This document shows, one piece after another, positions 1-9,821 of a DNA stretch of 64,000 bases. Under the pieces are notes generated by a model. It ran no database searches and was not told where the DNA came from. It saw only the letters and a list, made by a program, of their open reading frames with translations. Numbering within the stretch: position 1 is the stretch's first letter; each line of letters opens with the position of its first letter. Location of the stretch: the NCBI RefSeq assembly GCF_043951865.1, contig NZ_JBINJF010000016.1, positions 43,077-107,076 of the forward strand, read 5' to 3'. A program made the position numbers and the translations under genes. The DNA is from JAMQKA01 sp043951865. GTDB lineage: Bacteria > Bacteroidota > Rhodothermia > Balneolales > Balneolaceae.

Positions 1-3000
1 GGCTACCTGGAGGAGATGAGAGCCCTGTACGGGGCTAATTCCCCTGAATTCCAGCAGATTCGCCAGGATCCCTCAAACGACGATTACGTCTACTACGGGC
101 AGGATGAGGTGGCAGACGAGCCGCTGCACGCCCGCTTTCACCGGATGTATGGTTATCATGAAGGCAATACCCCGCTCAACAGCGAGGATGACAAGCGTGC
201 GGTCACCAATCGCCCGGATGCAGAGGGACTGATTACCCCCTCCATCGTGGAGCAGAATAACGCCTATTTTCAATATGAGATTCAGTGGAATCCGGCCGAT
301 TTTGACGAGCTGGAGGTCGGAAATCCGGAAAACTATATCGTGGACAAGGTGCCCGGCTCCAACCAGCAAAACCGTTGGTATCAGGTACGAATTCCCCTGA
401 AAGATTATATCCGAAAAGTGGGAGATATAGAAAACTTTCAGAATATATCCTATATCCGAGTCTGGTTTTCAGGTTATGAGAAGCCGTTTACAGTGCGGTT
501 TGCCACTTTTGAGCTGGTTGGTAGCCAGTGGAGGCCCGCCGACAACGTGGACCAGGAGGAAAATACACAGGGCGAGCTGCGAATTTCATCGGTCAATATC
601 GAGGAAAACAGCCGTCGCCGTCCGGTCCCCTACCGGATCCCCAATGGGGCGATCCGGTCAAAAAACAGGAGTCAGCAGCGGCAGACGGTAGCCAACGAGC
701 AGTCCATTGTGTTGCAAGCCGAGAATCTGGGACCCGAAGAGGTGAAGATGGTCAAACGGGTGTATCCCGGGGGACTCAACATGATAAACTATTCAAATCT
801 TAGGATGTTTGTGCATGGGGAAGGGTATGAAAACCGGGAAGATGCCGAGCTTGTCATGCGTTTTGGAACGGACCTGGTGAACAACTATTACGAGTATCGA
901 CAGCCGATTACACCCACCGACGACTCATTTCCATTCTCGGAAAAGCCGCTCTCGGAACTGACCGACGCCGAGCGGGAACAGGAGGCGGAGGCGGTTTGGC
1001 TGAGTGATCAGAATAGCGTAAATATTGTGCTGCGCGCATTCAACGAGCTGAAGCAGATCCGGGATCAACAGGGAATAGACCCGACTACCGTTTTCGAACG
1101 CCCGGACTTGCTCCGGGATGCGCCGCCCGGGGCCGAGGTAGCTATCAAGGGGAATCCCTCGCTAGACAGGGTCGGGGAGATCGGGATGGGTATCCGCAAC
1201 CCGTTCGATCCGGAAAATCCAGACAGGGGCACCCCCTCGCTGGATGCGGAAGTATGGCTGAATGAGCTGCGTGTATCCGGCTTCGACAACCGCAGGGGGT
1301 GGGCCGCCAACGCCAAGGCGGAGCTGCAGCTGGCAGATCTCGCCACCGTAAACGCCAACGTCAACCGGGAGACCGACGGTTTTGGATCGCTCAACTCCAG
1401 GCTCGGGCAGCGGCGCGTTTCTGATGTACTGGCGTACGATCTCAATTCCACCTTCAATCTACATAAATTTATTCCCGAGCGCTTTGGGTGGAGCATCCCG
1501 CTCACGCTTTCTACCCGCCGGTCCACAAGTACGCCCCGGTTTTTGCCCAACCAGGGTGATATTCGCCTGTCGGAGTTTGAGCAGGCGGTTGAAAACAGGA
1601 ATGACATTGGTGACGAGCAAAAACAGTCGATTATCGACCAGAAAATTCGCGAGAGCCAGAGCGTGATGGAAAGCTATTCGTTTAATCTTTCAAATGTGAC
1701 CAAGCGTGAATCAGCATCTAAGCTGGCCCAATATACGCTTGACAAGACCAATCTCAACTTTGTGTATAATACGACCGACCGGCGCAACCCAGAGTATCGC
1801 TTTCAGAACAACTGGAACTACAACGGTTCGATCCGGTATAACCTGAATTTCAGCCAGACAAAACTGGTTCAGCCGTTCGGTTTTCTTCAGGAGGTACCGC
1901 TGTTCCAGGCCCTTTCCGGGTTACGCCTGGGATACACGCCCTCTTCCATCAATGCTTCCGCGGGCATAGATCGCACTTATGATGAACGTAAACGCCGGGT
2001 GCTCGAGGGGCAACAGGAGATTCCGCTGCAGCAGAGTCACAATTTTTCCTATAACACCAATTTTGGATTGGGATATAACCTGACCCCTTCAATACGAACC
2101 TCGTTTCAGTCTCGAACCGTGTTTGACTTGTCATCCGCGGGAACGACCCCGCGCATCAGTAGCAATCCTGCTGACAGCAGTGTTTTTGACGTGAGACCTA
2201 CCTTTGATGTTTTTGAGGACTTGGTTTTTGATACGCTAAAATCTCGCCGCAGCAACTATGAAGAGGCCTATACAGCGGCCTGGCAGCCGAGGCTGAATGC
2301 GATAAAGGCGTTGAGCTGGGTCAACTATTCGGCAAACTACAACGGGGGATACCAGTGGAGAAACAGCCCTCAGGGTTCGAACCTTGGATCGACACTGACC
2401 AACAACCTGAGCGTAACGCAAAACCTGGACCTGGATCTTCGCAGCCTGCTGGGTCGGATGGGATGGTTCCAGGCGCTACAGCAGCAGAATGGGCCTCCAA
2501 GGCAGCAGCAGCCGGATGCTGAAGACGGAGAGAATGAACTGCCGCTCGGGGTAATTCTTAAGAAAGGTGCACGGGCACTCCTGAGCTTCCAGTCCCTTGA
2601 CATTTCGTTCAACAACACCAAGCGGTCTCAACAGGCCGGGTACAGCGGGGAGTCGCAAATTTACTACATGCTTAACAGCGACGGCGAGCGTTTTTCACCT
2701 CCCTTTTCATACAGGACCGGCTGGACCGACCGTATCGGGTCCGACCAGCTGGTAAGCAATCCCGGTGGCGGCCAGTCTATCCAGATTCCTTCAAACAAAA
2801 ACTACACCGATGATATCACCGTAGGCACCCGTCTGACACCGTTCGAAAACTTTACCATCGATCTGACCTGGAGTACCAAGTGGGATGTGACCAGCACCCG
2901 AACGTTGACGTTGCAGCCCAACGAATCTTCCACCTCGGTTCGCAGCAGAAATGGAAATATCAATTCCAGCGTATGGGCGTTTGGAGAAGGGTACGGTGCA

Positions 3001-3930
3001 TTGTTCCGGGAGCAGCTGGAGCGCGCCTTCGAGGATATCAACAACCAAAATAACATTATTGCCGACAGCACCGGGAACTCGGACGGCAGTACCGTATTGG
3101 GCAAGATTTCGCTGCAGGAGGATTTTCGGCGAGCTTACCTTGGCATGGGAACCGGCGCCGTTGGGGATCGCGGTTTTACCCCGTTTCCCAAGCCGGGCTG
3201 GCGCGTAGTGTGGTCCGGGTTTGAAAATATTATTCCGGTCGTGGGTGAGGCGATGTCAAGAGCCACGCTGAACCACAGCTACAGCGGGCAGTACCGGCTT
3301 GGATGGGCCCTCAATTCAGATGAAGGGGCGCTGCAGCCGCTCTCACTCGGAGCCTACTCTATCCGGGGATACCTTCCGGAATTTGAGCCGACCTCCATCA
3401 CGGTGGAGAAGACGTTCAGTCCCCTGGTTGGATTCAATATCACATGGAATTCAAACCTTAGAACCAACCTGCAGTACGACTGGAGCAAAATTACCAGCCT
3501 GGCCCTCTCCAACACCACTGTTATCGAACGGTTCTCGAGAGGGTTTCAATTTTCATTCAGCTATACGGTGCGCAACTTTAAAATTCCGTTTCTCTCCCGG
3601 CTGGAAAATGCCGTTGACTTTACCCTGAACACCAGTTACCTGGAGGATACCGAGCAAAAGCTGGTACTGAACTCCGACCTGGACAATGCGCTGCAGGCCG
3701 ACTATAACAATATTGTCAAAGACACCGACAGTTACGATTTCCAGCCGGGCCCCGTTACCGGGCAGTCCCGGATAAATGGTTCGGCGATTATCGGCTACCA
3801 ATTTTCACAGACTATCCAGGCGAATTTCGAATACACATACAGCCGCCTGATTCCAAAATCAACCGGTGTTTATGCACGTACCGACCACGACATCCGGTTT
3901 AATGTTGTTGTGTCAATCCGGTCAAACTAA
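1..3930 (+). CDS. sprA: T9SS outer-membrane translocon SprA/Sov, C-terminal 1309 residues (5' end outside window)
   Basis: The frame is open from the first base, so the true start lies upstream and only the C-terminal part is present (full SprA proteins are usually over 2,000 residues). SprA is the very large outer-membrane barrel through which type IX cargo leaves the periplasm; it is also needed for gliding in Flavobacteria. The visible part is rich in alternating beta-strand segments with many Asn, Tyr and Arg residues, such as the NNWNYNGSIRYNLNFS type of strand, and ends in a strand-like tail with basic residues (DIRFNVVVSIRSN), as expected for a barrel C-terminus. Conserved SprA-like segments include the WLNELRVSGFDNRRGWA region at about residue 415. 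The T9SS cargo protein at 33667-36507 in the same window is consistent with a functional system. Confidence 0.9.
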   Translation, partial: GYLEEMRALYGANSPEFQQIRQDPSNDDYVYYGQDEVADEPLHARFHRMYGYHEGNTPLNSEDDKRAVTNRPDAEGLITPSIVEQNNAYFQYEIQWNPADFDELEVGNPENYIVDKVPGSNQQNRWYQVRIPLKDYIRKVGDIENFQNISYIRVWFSGYEKPFTVRFATFELVGSQWRPADNVDQEENTQGELRISSVNIEENSRRRPVPYRIPNGAIRSKNRSQQRQTVANEQSIVLQAENLGPEEVKMVKRVYPGGLNMINYSNLRMFVHGEGYENREDAELVMRFGTDLVNNYYEYRQPITPTDDSFPFSEKPLSELTDAEREQEAEAVWLSDQNSVNIVLRAFNELKQIRDQQGIDPTTVFERPDLLRDAPPGAEVAIKGNPSLDRVGEIGMGIRNPFDPENPDRGTPSLDAEVWLNELRVSGFDNRRGWAANAKAELQLADLATVNANVNRETDGFGSLNSRLGQRRVSDVLAYDLNSTFNLHKFIPERFGWSIPLTLSTRRSTSTPRFLPNQGDIRLSEFEQAVENRNDIGDEQKQSIIDQKIRESQSVMESYSFNLSNVTKRESASKLAQYTLDKTNLNFVYNTTDRRNPEYRFQNNWNYNGSIRYNLNFSQTKLVQPFGFLQEVPLFQALSGLRLGYTPSSINASAGIDRTYDERKRRVLEGQQEIPLQQSHNFSYNTNFGLGYNLTPSIRTSFQSRTVFDLSSAGTTPRISSNPADSSVFDVRPTFDVFEDLVFDTLKSRRSNYEEAYTAAWQPRLNAIKALSWVNYSANYNGGYQWRNSPQGSNLGSTLTNNLSVTQNLDLDLRSLLGRMGWFQALQQQNGPPRQQQPDAEDGENELPLGVILKKGARALLSFQSLDISFNNTKRSQQAGYSGESQIYYMLNSDGERFSPPFSYRTGWTDRIGSDQLVSNPGGGQSIQIPSNKNYTDDITVGTRLTPFENFTIDLTWSTKWDVTSTRTLTLQPNESSTSVRSRNGNINSSVWAFGEGYGALFREQLERAFEDINNQNNIIADSTGNSDGSTVLGKISLQEDFRRAYLGMGTGAVGDRGFTPFPKPGWRVVWSGFENIIPVVGEAMSRATLNHSYSGQYRLGWALNSDEGALQPLSLGAYSIRGYLPEFEPTSITVEKTFSPLVGFNITWNSNLRTNLQYDWSKITSLALSNTTVIERFSRGFQFSFSYTVRNFKIPFLSRLENAVDFTLNTSYLEDTEQKLVLNSDLDNALQADYNNIVKDTDSYDFQPGPVTGQSRINGSAIIGYQFSQTIQANFEYTYSRLIPKSTGVYARTDHDIRFNVVVSIRSN

Positions 3931-4084
3931 GAGCGATTTTGCCGCAAAGATTTATTTTTGCAGCGACTCTGTGAACTGCATCTTTAATGATTGGCAAGCA
4001 GAAACTGAACTTAACCCGATAAAGCGATAATGGAGGCTCGCCATTGAAATGATTGGCGGTGCTAATCGGTTATCACCATAGACA

Positions 4085-5623
4085 ATGGAAAACATAAATT
4101 TCAGATCGTATTCAATGGACGAATTACAGCGAGAAGTATCGACACTTGGTGAGCTTAAAGAAAGTGGGTGGGAATCGGTTTCCGTAAAGGAGGAGATCCG
4201 GAGGAATCTCATTGCGAAGATAAAAGAGGGGGAGACGTTGTTTCCCGGCATCATCGGGTATGAGAAGTCGGTGATTCCCCAGATTCAGCACGCCCTCATG
4301 GCCAAGCACGATCTCATTTTGCTGGGACTTCGTGGGCAGGCAAAAACCAGGATTTTGCGGATGCTTGTCAACTTCCTGGATGAGTATATGCCGATCGTCA
4401 AGGGTTCAGAGATTAATGACGATCCGTTCAACCCGGTCTCCAAATATGCCCGTGAGCGTATTGAGGTGGAGGGTGATGCCACGCCGATCGCGTGGGTCCA
4501 CCGCAGCAACCGGTACGGGGAGAAGCTGGCCACGCCCGACACTACGGTCGCTGACCTGATCGGGGATATCGACCCGATCAAAGCCGCGACCAAAAAGCTG
4601 ACGCTGGCCGATGAGAATGTGATCAACTTCGGACTGATACCGAGAACCAACCGCGGTATTTTTGCCATTAACGAGCTTTCCGACCTGCAGCCGCGCATAC
4701 AGGTGGCGCTGCTGAATATTATGCAGGAGCGGGATATCCAGATTCGGGGTTTTAACGTGCGCATTCCGCTGGATGTGGGGATGGTATTTTCCGCCAATCC
4801 GGAAGATTATACCAGCCGGGGCAACATCATTACCCCGTTGAAAGACCGTATTGATTCACAGGTTTTGACCCACTACCCGCGCGAACTGGAAACCGGCATG
4901 AAAATCACCGAGCAGGAAGCGTGGCGATCGCGCAACGGCAATGTAGCGGTACAAATTCCCGAAATTATCAAGGAGATACTCGAACAGGTCGCCTTCGAAG
5001 CGCGTGAATCCGAATATATCGACCAGAAAAGCGGTGTTTCCACGCGGATGACGATTACGGCGATGGAGCAGTTGGTTTCATCGGCCGAGCGGAGAGCCCT
5101 CATAAACGGGGAGACTCAGACTCAGGCCCGCATCACCGACCTGTACCATATTGTACCGGCACTGACCGGCAAGATGGAGCTTGTCTACGAGGGAGAACAG
5201 GAGGGGGCGATCAACGTTGCCAAGCATATTATCGGCAAGGCGATCAAGAAGACGTTTGCCCGTCATTTCCCCGACCCGCAGCAACAGAAGAAAAAGGATG
5301 AGGATGAAAAGAATGTGTATAAGCAGATCCTGGACTGGTTTGCTTCCGGCAACGAGCTGGAGCTGGCGGACGACCTGAGAGCGGAAAAATATGAGGAAGC
5401 ATTGAAAGGGGTCGACGGGCTGCCGGAATTTATCAGTAAATATGGCGGAAAGGCGCCGGGCAACGACTCATTTGTGCTGATGGATTTGACGATAGAGGCT
5501 CTGCATCAAAATTCCATGCTGGGCAAAGAGGATCTCGATGATCACCGTTCCTATTCCGATATGCTGGGCAGTATGCTGGGATCGATGGGGGACTTTGATG
5601 ATTTCGAGGATTTCGACAGCTAG
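4085..5623 (+). CDS. MgChlI/MoxR-like AAA+ ATPase
   Basis: 512-residue AAA+ protein of the magnesium-chelatase-I-like type found in Bacteroidota. Walker A is GLRGQAKT (residues 81-88). The Walker B region reads GIFAINELSDL, with Asn where the Mg-coordinating Asp normally stands; I believe this substitution is shared by the family but cannot check it. Sensor 1 is in FSANPEDY and a downstream Arg lies in LKDRID. The C-terminal 130 residues are acidic and end in DFDDFEDFDS. Relatives usually act with a von Willebrand factor A partner, but none is adjacent here. Neither chlorophyll nor bacteriochlorophyll genes occur nearby, so true Mg chelation is unlikely. The stop codon lies inside the first bases of a dispersed repeat (5615-5860). 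Confidence 0.85.
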   Translation: MENINFRSYSMDELQREVSTLGELKESGWESVSVKEEIRRNLIAKIKEGETLFPGIIGYEKSVIPQIQHALMAKHDLILLGLRGQAKTRILRMLVNFLDEYMPIVKGSEINDDPFNPVSKYARERIEVEGDATPIAWVHRSNRYGEKLATPDTTVADLIGDIDPIKAATKKLTLADENVINFGLIPRTNRGIFAINELSDLQPRIQVALLNIMQERDIQIRGFNVRIPLDVGMVFSANPEDYTSRGNIITPLKDRIDSQVLTHYPRELETGMKITEQEAWRSRNGNVAVQIPEIIKEILEQVAFEARESEYIDQKSGVSTRMTITAMEQLVSSAERRALINGETQTQARITDLYHIVPALTGKMELVYEGEQEGAINVAKHIIGKAIKKTFARHFPDPQQQKKKDEDEKNVYKQILDWFASGNELELADDLRAEKYEEALKGVDGLPEFISKYGGKAPGNDSFVLMDLTIEALHQNSMLGKEDLDDHRSYSDMLGSMLGSMGDFDDFEDFDS

Positions 5624-5860
5624 CCTGCATTTCTCACGATAATGTAGGCAAAAATTATGTACCCTGATAGCATGCAGTATCTAATATTATATGTGTTACC
5701 GAACTTTTTATTTGACAGGGTGTAAAGCGCCGGGAGATTTGCCCTTCAGCTGCGTCAAAGGGAAAATTACGTGCTTAAGGTACAACGGTACGTCTGTACG
5801 GCCATTACCCCTTTGACTTGCTGAAGAACAAATTTCCTGGTAAGGTAAATTCAGGCTAGA
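5615..5860. repeat. dispersed repeat family 3, copy 1 (long imperfect palindrome)
   Basis: Related to 10399-10660. Shared landmarks are the CAGCTAGCC..G.ATTTCTCACGA start, the block around GGGCCTTTCAGCTGCGT, and AAATTTC(C/T)TGGT near the end. Arms at 5744-5770 and 5804-5826 can fold as a long imperfect stem (TCAAAGGG against CCCTTTGA). It overlaps the stop codon of the AAA ATPase and fills most of the 500-bp gap before the DUF2914 gene. No coding sequence is credible here. Confidence 0.7.
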
Positions 5861-5981
5861 ACTTCGTTTCGAAAGCAAGCGTAACGCGTTTACCGGTTTA
5901 AAAGTAACTCTGCTTCCATAAACAGGAGTTTGCATGGATTGCCAAGGAAGCCGTGAAGGCCCATTTACAGCTAAACTAAAA

Positions 5982-6009
5982 GAATTCCTCCCTGGAGAAG
6001 GAGGAATTC
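5982..6009 (-). terminator. rho-independent terminator after the DUF2914 gene
   Basis: Perfect 10-bp stem GAATTCCTCC / GGAGGAATTC with an 8-nt loop. On the minus strand the stem is followed at once by TTTTAGTTTAG. It lies about 130 nt downstream of the minus-strand DUF2914 gene and could also stop plus-strand read-through from the AAA gene, where the T-run is shorter (CCCGTTTT). Confidence 0.75.
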
Positions 6010-6137
6010 CCCGTTTTAATAAATTAGGAGGATGCCTTGGAACAAGGCGCTAACCGGTAAATGCGTTACGTGTAACTGTGGATAGTGACTTATCCATCTC
6101 CTTTTTTCCGTAGCCGGTGAAACTGGTGATCGATGGT

Positions 6138-6539
6138 CTACTGATTGGCTACCGATTCATCAATGCGAAAGGTTTTTGACGCCAGAACAGTCCCCGAAGA
6201 GTCCAGGATATCGACACTCCACTGGCCGGTCCAGTTCTCCAGAATGAATTTTGAGCTCCACGTTCGCCATTGGGATCCGTTGACCGGAAGCTCAACGCGG
6301 GCTTTTTCCTGGTCTTCGTAGTACCAGACATGCGTGATGGTAGTTGAATTTTCAGCGCCGTTAACCTGGGTGAAGCAGTAAACCCGCTCCACGGTATTTG
6401 AAAAAACCGAATCCGCATCCACAATATTTCTGTTCTCCACTCCAGTCCCGAACTGGATGCTCTCTACCGATAAATTTTGTCCCTCAACCAACAGTGCAGT
6501 ACAAAAGACGACAAGAAATGTTAAGACAGTTTTTTTCAT
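6138..6539 (-). CDS. secreted DUF2914 domain protein
   Basis: 133-residue protein with an N-terminal signal peptide (MKKTVLTFLVVFCTALLVEGQ, cleavage probably after EG or GQ) followed by a single DUF2914-like beta domain. Family features visible are the RVYCFTQV strand, the HVWYYEDQEKARVELPV segment, the aromatic WRTWSSK patch, and the terminal GQWSVDILDSSGTVLASKTF pattern. DUF2914 domains are usually periplasmic or extracellular and their role is unknown; they often occur as fused tails on membrane proteins, whereas here the domain stands alone. Monocistronic by position, with a terminator 130 nt downstream. Confidence 0.8.
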   Translation of the reverse strand: MKKTVLTFLVVFCTALLVEGQNLSVESIQFGTGVENRNIVDADSVFSNTVERVYCFTQVNGAENSTTITHVWYYEDQEKARVELPVNGSQWRTWSSKFILENWTGQWSVDILDSSGTVLASKTFRIDESVANQ

Positions 6540-6957
6540 AGTTTGACCCCGATAAAACGTTTTTTATGATTTGAATTTTACAAGAAACTGCTGGAACCCC
6601 TTACTCCATTGAATCCCCTTGCTGTTGAAGAATGTAGCCAGGGAACGTTCGATTTTTGAAATCGTAACAGGTTATCAGCACTCTCTTGTTTATGTAAAAT
6701 GATTTTTCAGCGATTTTGTTTCCAAAACCACCTTGATGATCAACAGTCAGCGCAAACTTAACCTTTAGAAAGCATTCCTAAAACCGAATTCCTGGTAAAA
6801 ATTCATTAATTTTAATGCTGGGGCCAATATTTTGGATGCTTTTTATTATAAACTGCGGTTTTAAATTCGTTCAGGCTTTAATCCTGCACAAAAACCCTTG
6901 ATGAGGAATTCGAAGGTTCCTGGCAGCCGTGAATGGCAGGATTATTCCCGGTATGTC
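6540..6957. other. 418-bp intergenic gap
   Basis: A+T-rich region between two minus-strand genes. It contains a partial family 2 repeat (6845-6876) and no credible reading frame. I looked for a continuation of the downstream-truncated membrane protein at 6958-7278 and found none. Confidence 0.5.
6845..6876 (-). repeat. family 2 repeat, partial copy
   Basis: Read on the minus strand it gives CCTGAACGAATTTAAAACCG then CAGTTTATA, matching the left half of the family (CTGAGCGCATTCGAAACCG then CAGTTTATA). The central CTCATAAATGAG palindrome is missing. Confidence 0.5.
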
Positions 6958-7278
6958 TCAATAACGGCTTATCCATATAAAAATGAGAATGAGCAAATTA
7001 GCCAGGGTACCCGCCTTGGCATCCTGCCAGTACATGAAAATAAGTACTTGTGAGATGGCAACAGCCAGTAGCGTAATGATCCACCACCACTCTGTTTTCA
7101 GCAGATATGCCACTCCCGAGGAAAGCATAAGGATACAGGTGAACAACCAGAGTAGTCCTGAGGATTGGGATATGGGCAGGGTCAGCTGTTCGATCTCCGC
7201 AAGCTGAAACGCCTTGACAAATCCCATCAGGTGAATGAGTCCGTGCAGAAAAAGTATTACCAAAAATATGATTCGCAT
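6958..7278 (-). CDS. small four-helix membrane protein (DUF6544 N-terminal-like)
   Basis: 106 residues with about four predicted membrane helices (roughly 1-20, 38-58, 62-82, 86-104). The start (HGLIHLMGFVKAF) and the segment DAKAGTLANLLIL resemble the membrane N-terminus of DUF6544-type proteins, which normally continue into a soluble domain of about 200 residues; that domain is absent here. This could be a standalone version or a truncated gene. It follows the serine hydrolase gene by 11 nt on the same strand, so the two are probably co-transcribed. Function unknown. Confidence 0.55.
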   Translation of the reverse strand: MRIIFLVILFLHGLIHLMGFVKAFQLAEIEQLTLPISQSSGLLWLFTCILMLSSGVAYLLKTEWWWIITLLAVAISQVLIFMYWQDAKAGTLANLLILIFIWISRY

Positions 7279-7289
7279 GATGGAAAAAG

Positions 7290-8414
7290 TTAGTTCCGGG
7301 ATTGTGTTTGACCCTCCATGCTTTCGAGCAGGGAAAATCCCAAAGAGCTGATGCGTCCTGCGTGTTTGTGTCCTGATGAAATATTGGATAAGACCACTGC
7401 TCCTTTTTTGCCATCCGGATGGAGAACCAGCATTGATCGATAACCGCCGGTACCGCCACTGTGCCAGTACAACTGCTTTGTATCCTGGTTGCGGATGAAC
7501 CAGCCCAGCGCCATATCCCGATCTTTATCTACAGTGAAGGTTTTTTGTTGCTGCAGCTGTAGGGACTCGTTACTGGAATTAATGTTGGCCTGGATAAACC
7601 TAGCCAGATCCTCAGCTGTAGAGACGATAGCCCCGGCGCCCGGGATGGCGCCCAGGTCCCAGTTGGAGGTCGGGTTCCCTCTTTTGTTGAGTCCGGTTAC
7701 CAGCCTGTCTTTAATCAATTCTCGTCGTGTTGTGGAGTGCTGCATTCCCAGCGGATTGAACACTCTTTGCTGAAGCATTTCTTCATAGGACTGATCCTCA
7801 ATTTGCGTCAGCGTGTAGCCCAGGATACCCGCCCCGATATTGGAGTACTGCCACAAGGTTCCCGGTTCGCCGGCAAGCTCCATTTCATTGCCCATATATT
7901 TGCGCAATTTGTCTTCATCATACTCTTTATAGGGATTATCCATGTGCCAAAGCGATTCCCAGACAAAGCCGGAGGGGATGCGCGGCAGCCCAGAGGTATG
8001 ATTGGCCAACTGTTTGAAGGTAATCTGCAGGCTGTCGTGGAGGGGAAAATCCAGGTGCGCCTGGATGGGCTGGTCGAGCTGTAGCTTGTTTTCGGTTGCC
8101 AGGTCGGCGAGCAGGGCAGCGGTAAACACTTTGGATAGCGAACCTATCTCAAACACGCTGCTTTTATTGTCGATGGTTTTCAGCGTGTCATTGGTTCTCA
8201 CGGCCCCGTAAAAAGTGGCGGTACTGTCATGAATAAAAGCGATTGAACATTGGGTTTGATTGGGGAAATAGCGAAGGGTTTGAAAGATGCTGTCGATCTG
8301 CGTACTGGATACGCCGGGACGTGGTTCAAGGTGGTTAACAGCTGTTTCCGGATTACTTACGCTGCCACAGGCGGTACATATGGCTAAGAATATGATCAGG
8401 TGTAATCGTTTCAT
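7290..8414 (-). CDS. serine hydrolase of the beta-lactamase / class C penicillin-binding family, probable lipoprotein
   Basis: 374 residues from the ATG at 8414. An in-frame 49-codon extension upstream is not used as the start because the chosen Met begins a signal sequence (KRLHLIIFLAICTAC) with a lipobox-like Cys at residue 16. Catalytic motifs of the family are present: SLSK at residues 92-95 (nucleophile Ser92), YSN at 190-192, and HSGGTGG near residue 330. Family members are DD-peptidases, esterases or amide hydrolases acting in the periplasm; substrate cannot be read from sequence. It leads a probable two-gene minus-strand unit with the small membrane protein. Confidence 0.85.
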   Translation of the reverse strand: MKRLHLIIFLAICTACGSVSNPETAVNHLEPRPGVSSTQIDSIFQTLRYFPNQTQCSIAFIHDSTATFYGAVRTNDTLKTIDNKSSVFEIGSLSKVFTAALLADLATENKLQLDQPIQAHLDFPLHDSLQITFKQLANHTSGLPRIPSGFVWESLWHMDNPYKEYDEDKLRKYMGNEMELAGEPGTLWQYSNIGAGILGYTLTQIEDQSYEEMLQQRVFNPLGMQHSTTRRELIKDRLVTGLNKRGNPTSNWDLGAIPGAGAIVSTAEDLARFIQANINSSNESLQLQQQKTFTVDKDRDMALGWFIRNQDTKQLYWHSGGTGGYRSMLVLHPDGKKGAVVLSNISSGHKHAGRISSLGFSLLESMEGQTQSRN

Positions 8415-8560
8415 TGGCTTGAAATTCAATGCTTGTCTACCGTTGGCAGGTATGCACTTCTGCAAAATTTGTGCTGTTGGTTCGTTGCAAGACTGCAATA
8501 GCGAGATAAAATATAGTGTTTCAGAGGAGTTTTGAAAAACCGGGTATTCTGGCGGATTCA

Positions 8561-8625
8561 ACCCTTGAGGGCATTCAAAACCGCAGATTGTATCTTATGG
8601 ATGAAGGTTTTGATATATAAAAATA
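8561..8625 (+). repeat. family 2 repeat, degenerate copy
   Basis: Matches the family at CTTGAGGGCATTCAAAACCG then CAGATTGTATCTTATGGATG AAGG. The central palindrome has decayed to CTTATGGATGAAG. It lies between the divergent serine hydrolase and membrane protein genes. Confidence 0.6.
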
Positions 8626-8753
8626 CCGATTTTGGATAAACCAGTGGTTATGCAAAGTCCTGTTTCCTAATAATAAAGGCGGGGATACGCATATTGGCAT
8701 AAAATTTTCGGTATCAATAAGTACATTTTGAAAGAATTAATAATCGATTCGCC

Positions 8754-9632
8754 ATGAAATACCGGAAATCCATAACCATTCTGTCCTCGATAATAATTAT
8801 TCTGGCAGTTGTCGCGGCATCGATGGGCATTTTTTCGACCGGCGGTCCCGGTCCCTATGATCTTGAAACGGTAAGAGGGGAAACGGTGACTGTTTACGGG
8901 AAAGGACTTTATAAACACATGTCGCAGGATGTTGCCCCACAGGGTATCGCCCAGGATTATGTGACTCTGTTTGCTGGAGTGCCATTGCTGTTGCTATCGC
9001 TTTTTTGGGCCCGCAGTGGGTCTCTCAAAGGCCGGTTTCTCCTGGCGGGTACGCTGGGTTATTTTCTGGTCACGTACCTGTTCTACCTTGTGATGGGGAT
9101 GTACAACGTGTTGTTTTTGGTTTACGCCACACTGCTTGGTACCACCTTTTTTGCCTTCGCCCAGACGCTGCTTTCTTTCGACCTCTCCAATATTTCTGAA
9201 CACTTTGGGGAAAGCACACCGGTAAAATTTATGGGCGGATTTCTGATATTCAACAGCATCGCCATTGGACTCATGTGGCTGCAGGTGGTTGTGCCGCCCC
9301 TGCTGGACGGATCGATCATCCCCGGGCAAGTGGAGCATTACACAACATTGATTGTACAAGGGCTGGACCTCGGGTTGCTGTTGCCGCTCGCGTTTGTTTC
9401 CGGGGTGTTGTTCATTCGAAAAAAGCCATTTGGGTATTTGCTTGGCCCCGTTTATTTCGTCTTTCTGTCTATATTGATGACCGCCCTGACGGCAAAAGTT
9501 GTTGCGATGGGGATGCTTGGACAAAACATTATGCCGGCAATCGTGATTATTCCATTATTCGGGATGGTCTCGATTATCTGCTCGGTTTTGATTTTTAAAA
9601 ATATCAGGGAGCCAGCTCATGAATACGCCTGA
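8754..9632 (+). CDS. multi-pass membrane protein of unknown function
   Basis: 292 residues: one N-terminal membrane helix (about 8-28), a short exported segment with the motif GPYDLETVRGETVTVYGKG, then six or seven further hydrophobic helices and a short charged C-terminus. I recognise no enzyme motif. The YGKGLY...DVAPQGIAQD segment of the outer loop and the FARS-like turn after the second helix look like conserved features of an unnamed membrane family, but I cannot assign a role. It may be followed by the TMEM220-type gene 190 nt downstream. Start chosen at the first ATG, which begins directly before the first helix. Confidence 0.7.
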   Translation: MKYRKSITILSSIIIILAVVAASMGIFSTGGPGPYDLETVRGETVTVYGKGLYKHMSQDVAPQGIAQDYVTLFAGVPLLLLSLFWARSGSLKGRFLLAGTLGYFLVTYLFYLVMGMYNVLFLVYATLLGTTFFAFAQTLLSFDLSNISEHFGESTPVKFMGGFLIFNSIAIGLMWLQVVVPPLLDGSIIPGQVEHYTTLIVQGLDLGLLLPLAFVSGVLFIRKKPFGYLLGPVYFVFLSILMTALTAKVVAMGMLGQNIMPAIVIIPLFGMVSIICSVLIFKNIREPAHEYA

Positions 9633-9821
9633 CAAAAGACCTGTCAGTCTTTATGGGAATAAATTTTTTTGCACGAACTGGAGCTGTTAAAGGCATTGAA
9701 ATCTTATCAAAATTATCGTATTAAAGGGCAGAAGAGACAATCGTTCAATTTTTAAAAGAGATATTGGAAGTATTGCAAGCCTCGTTAAACATTGAAAAGA
9801 AATAGTTTGACCATGAGTATC

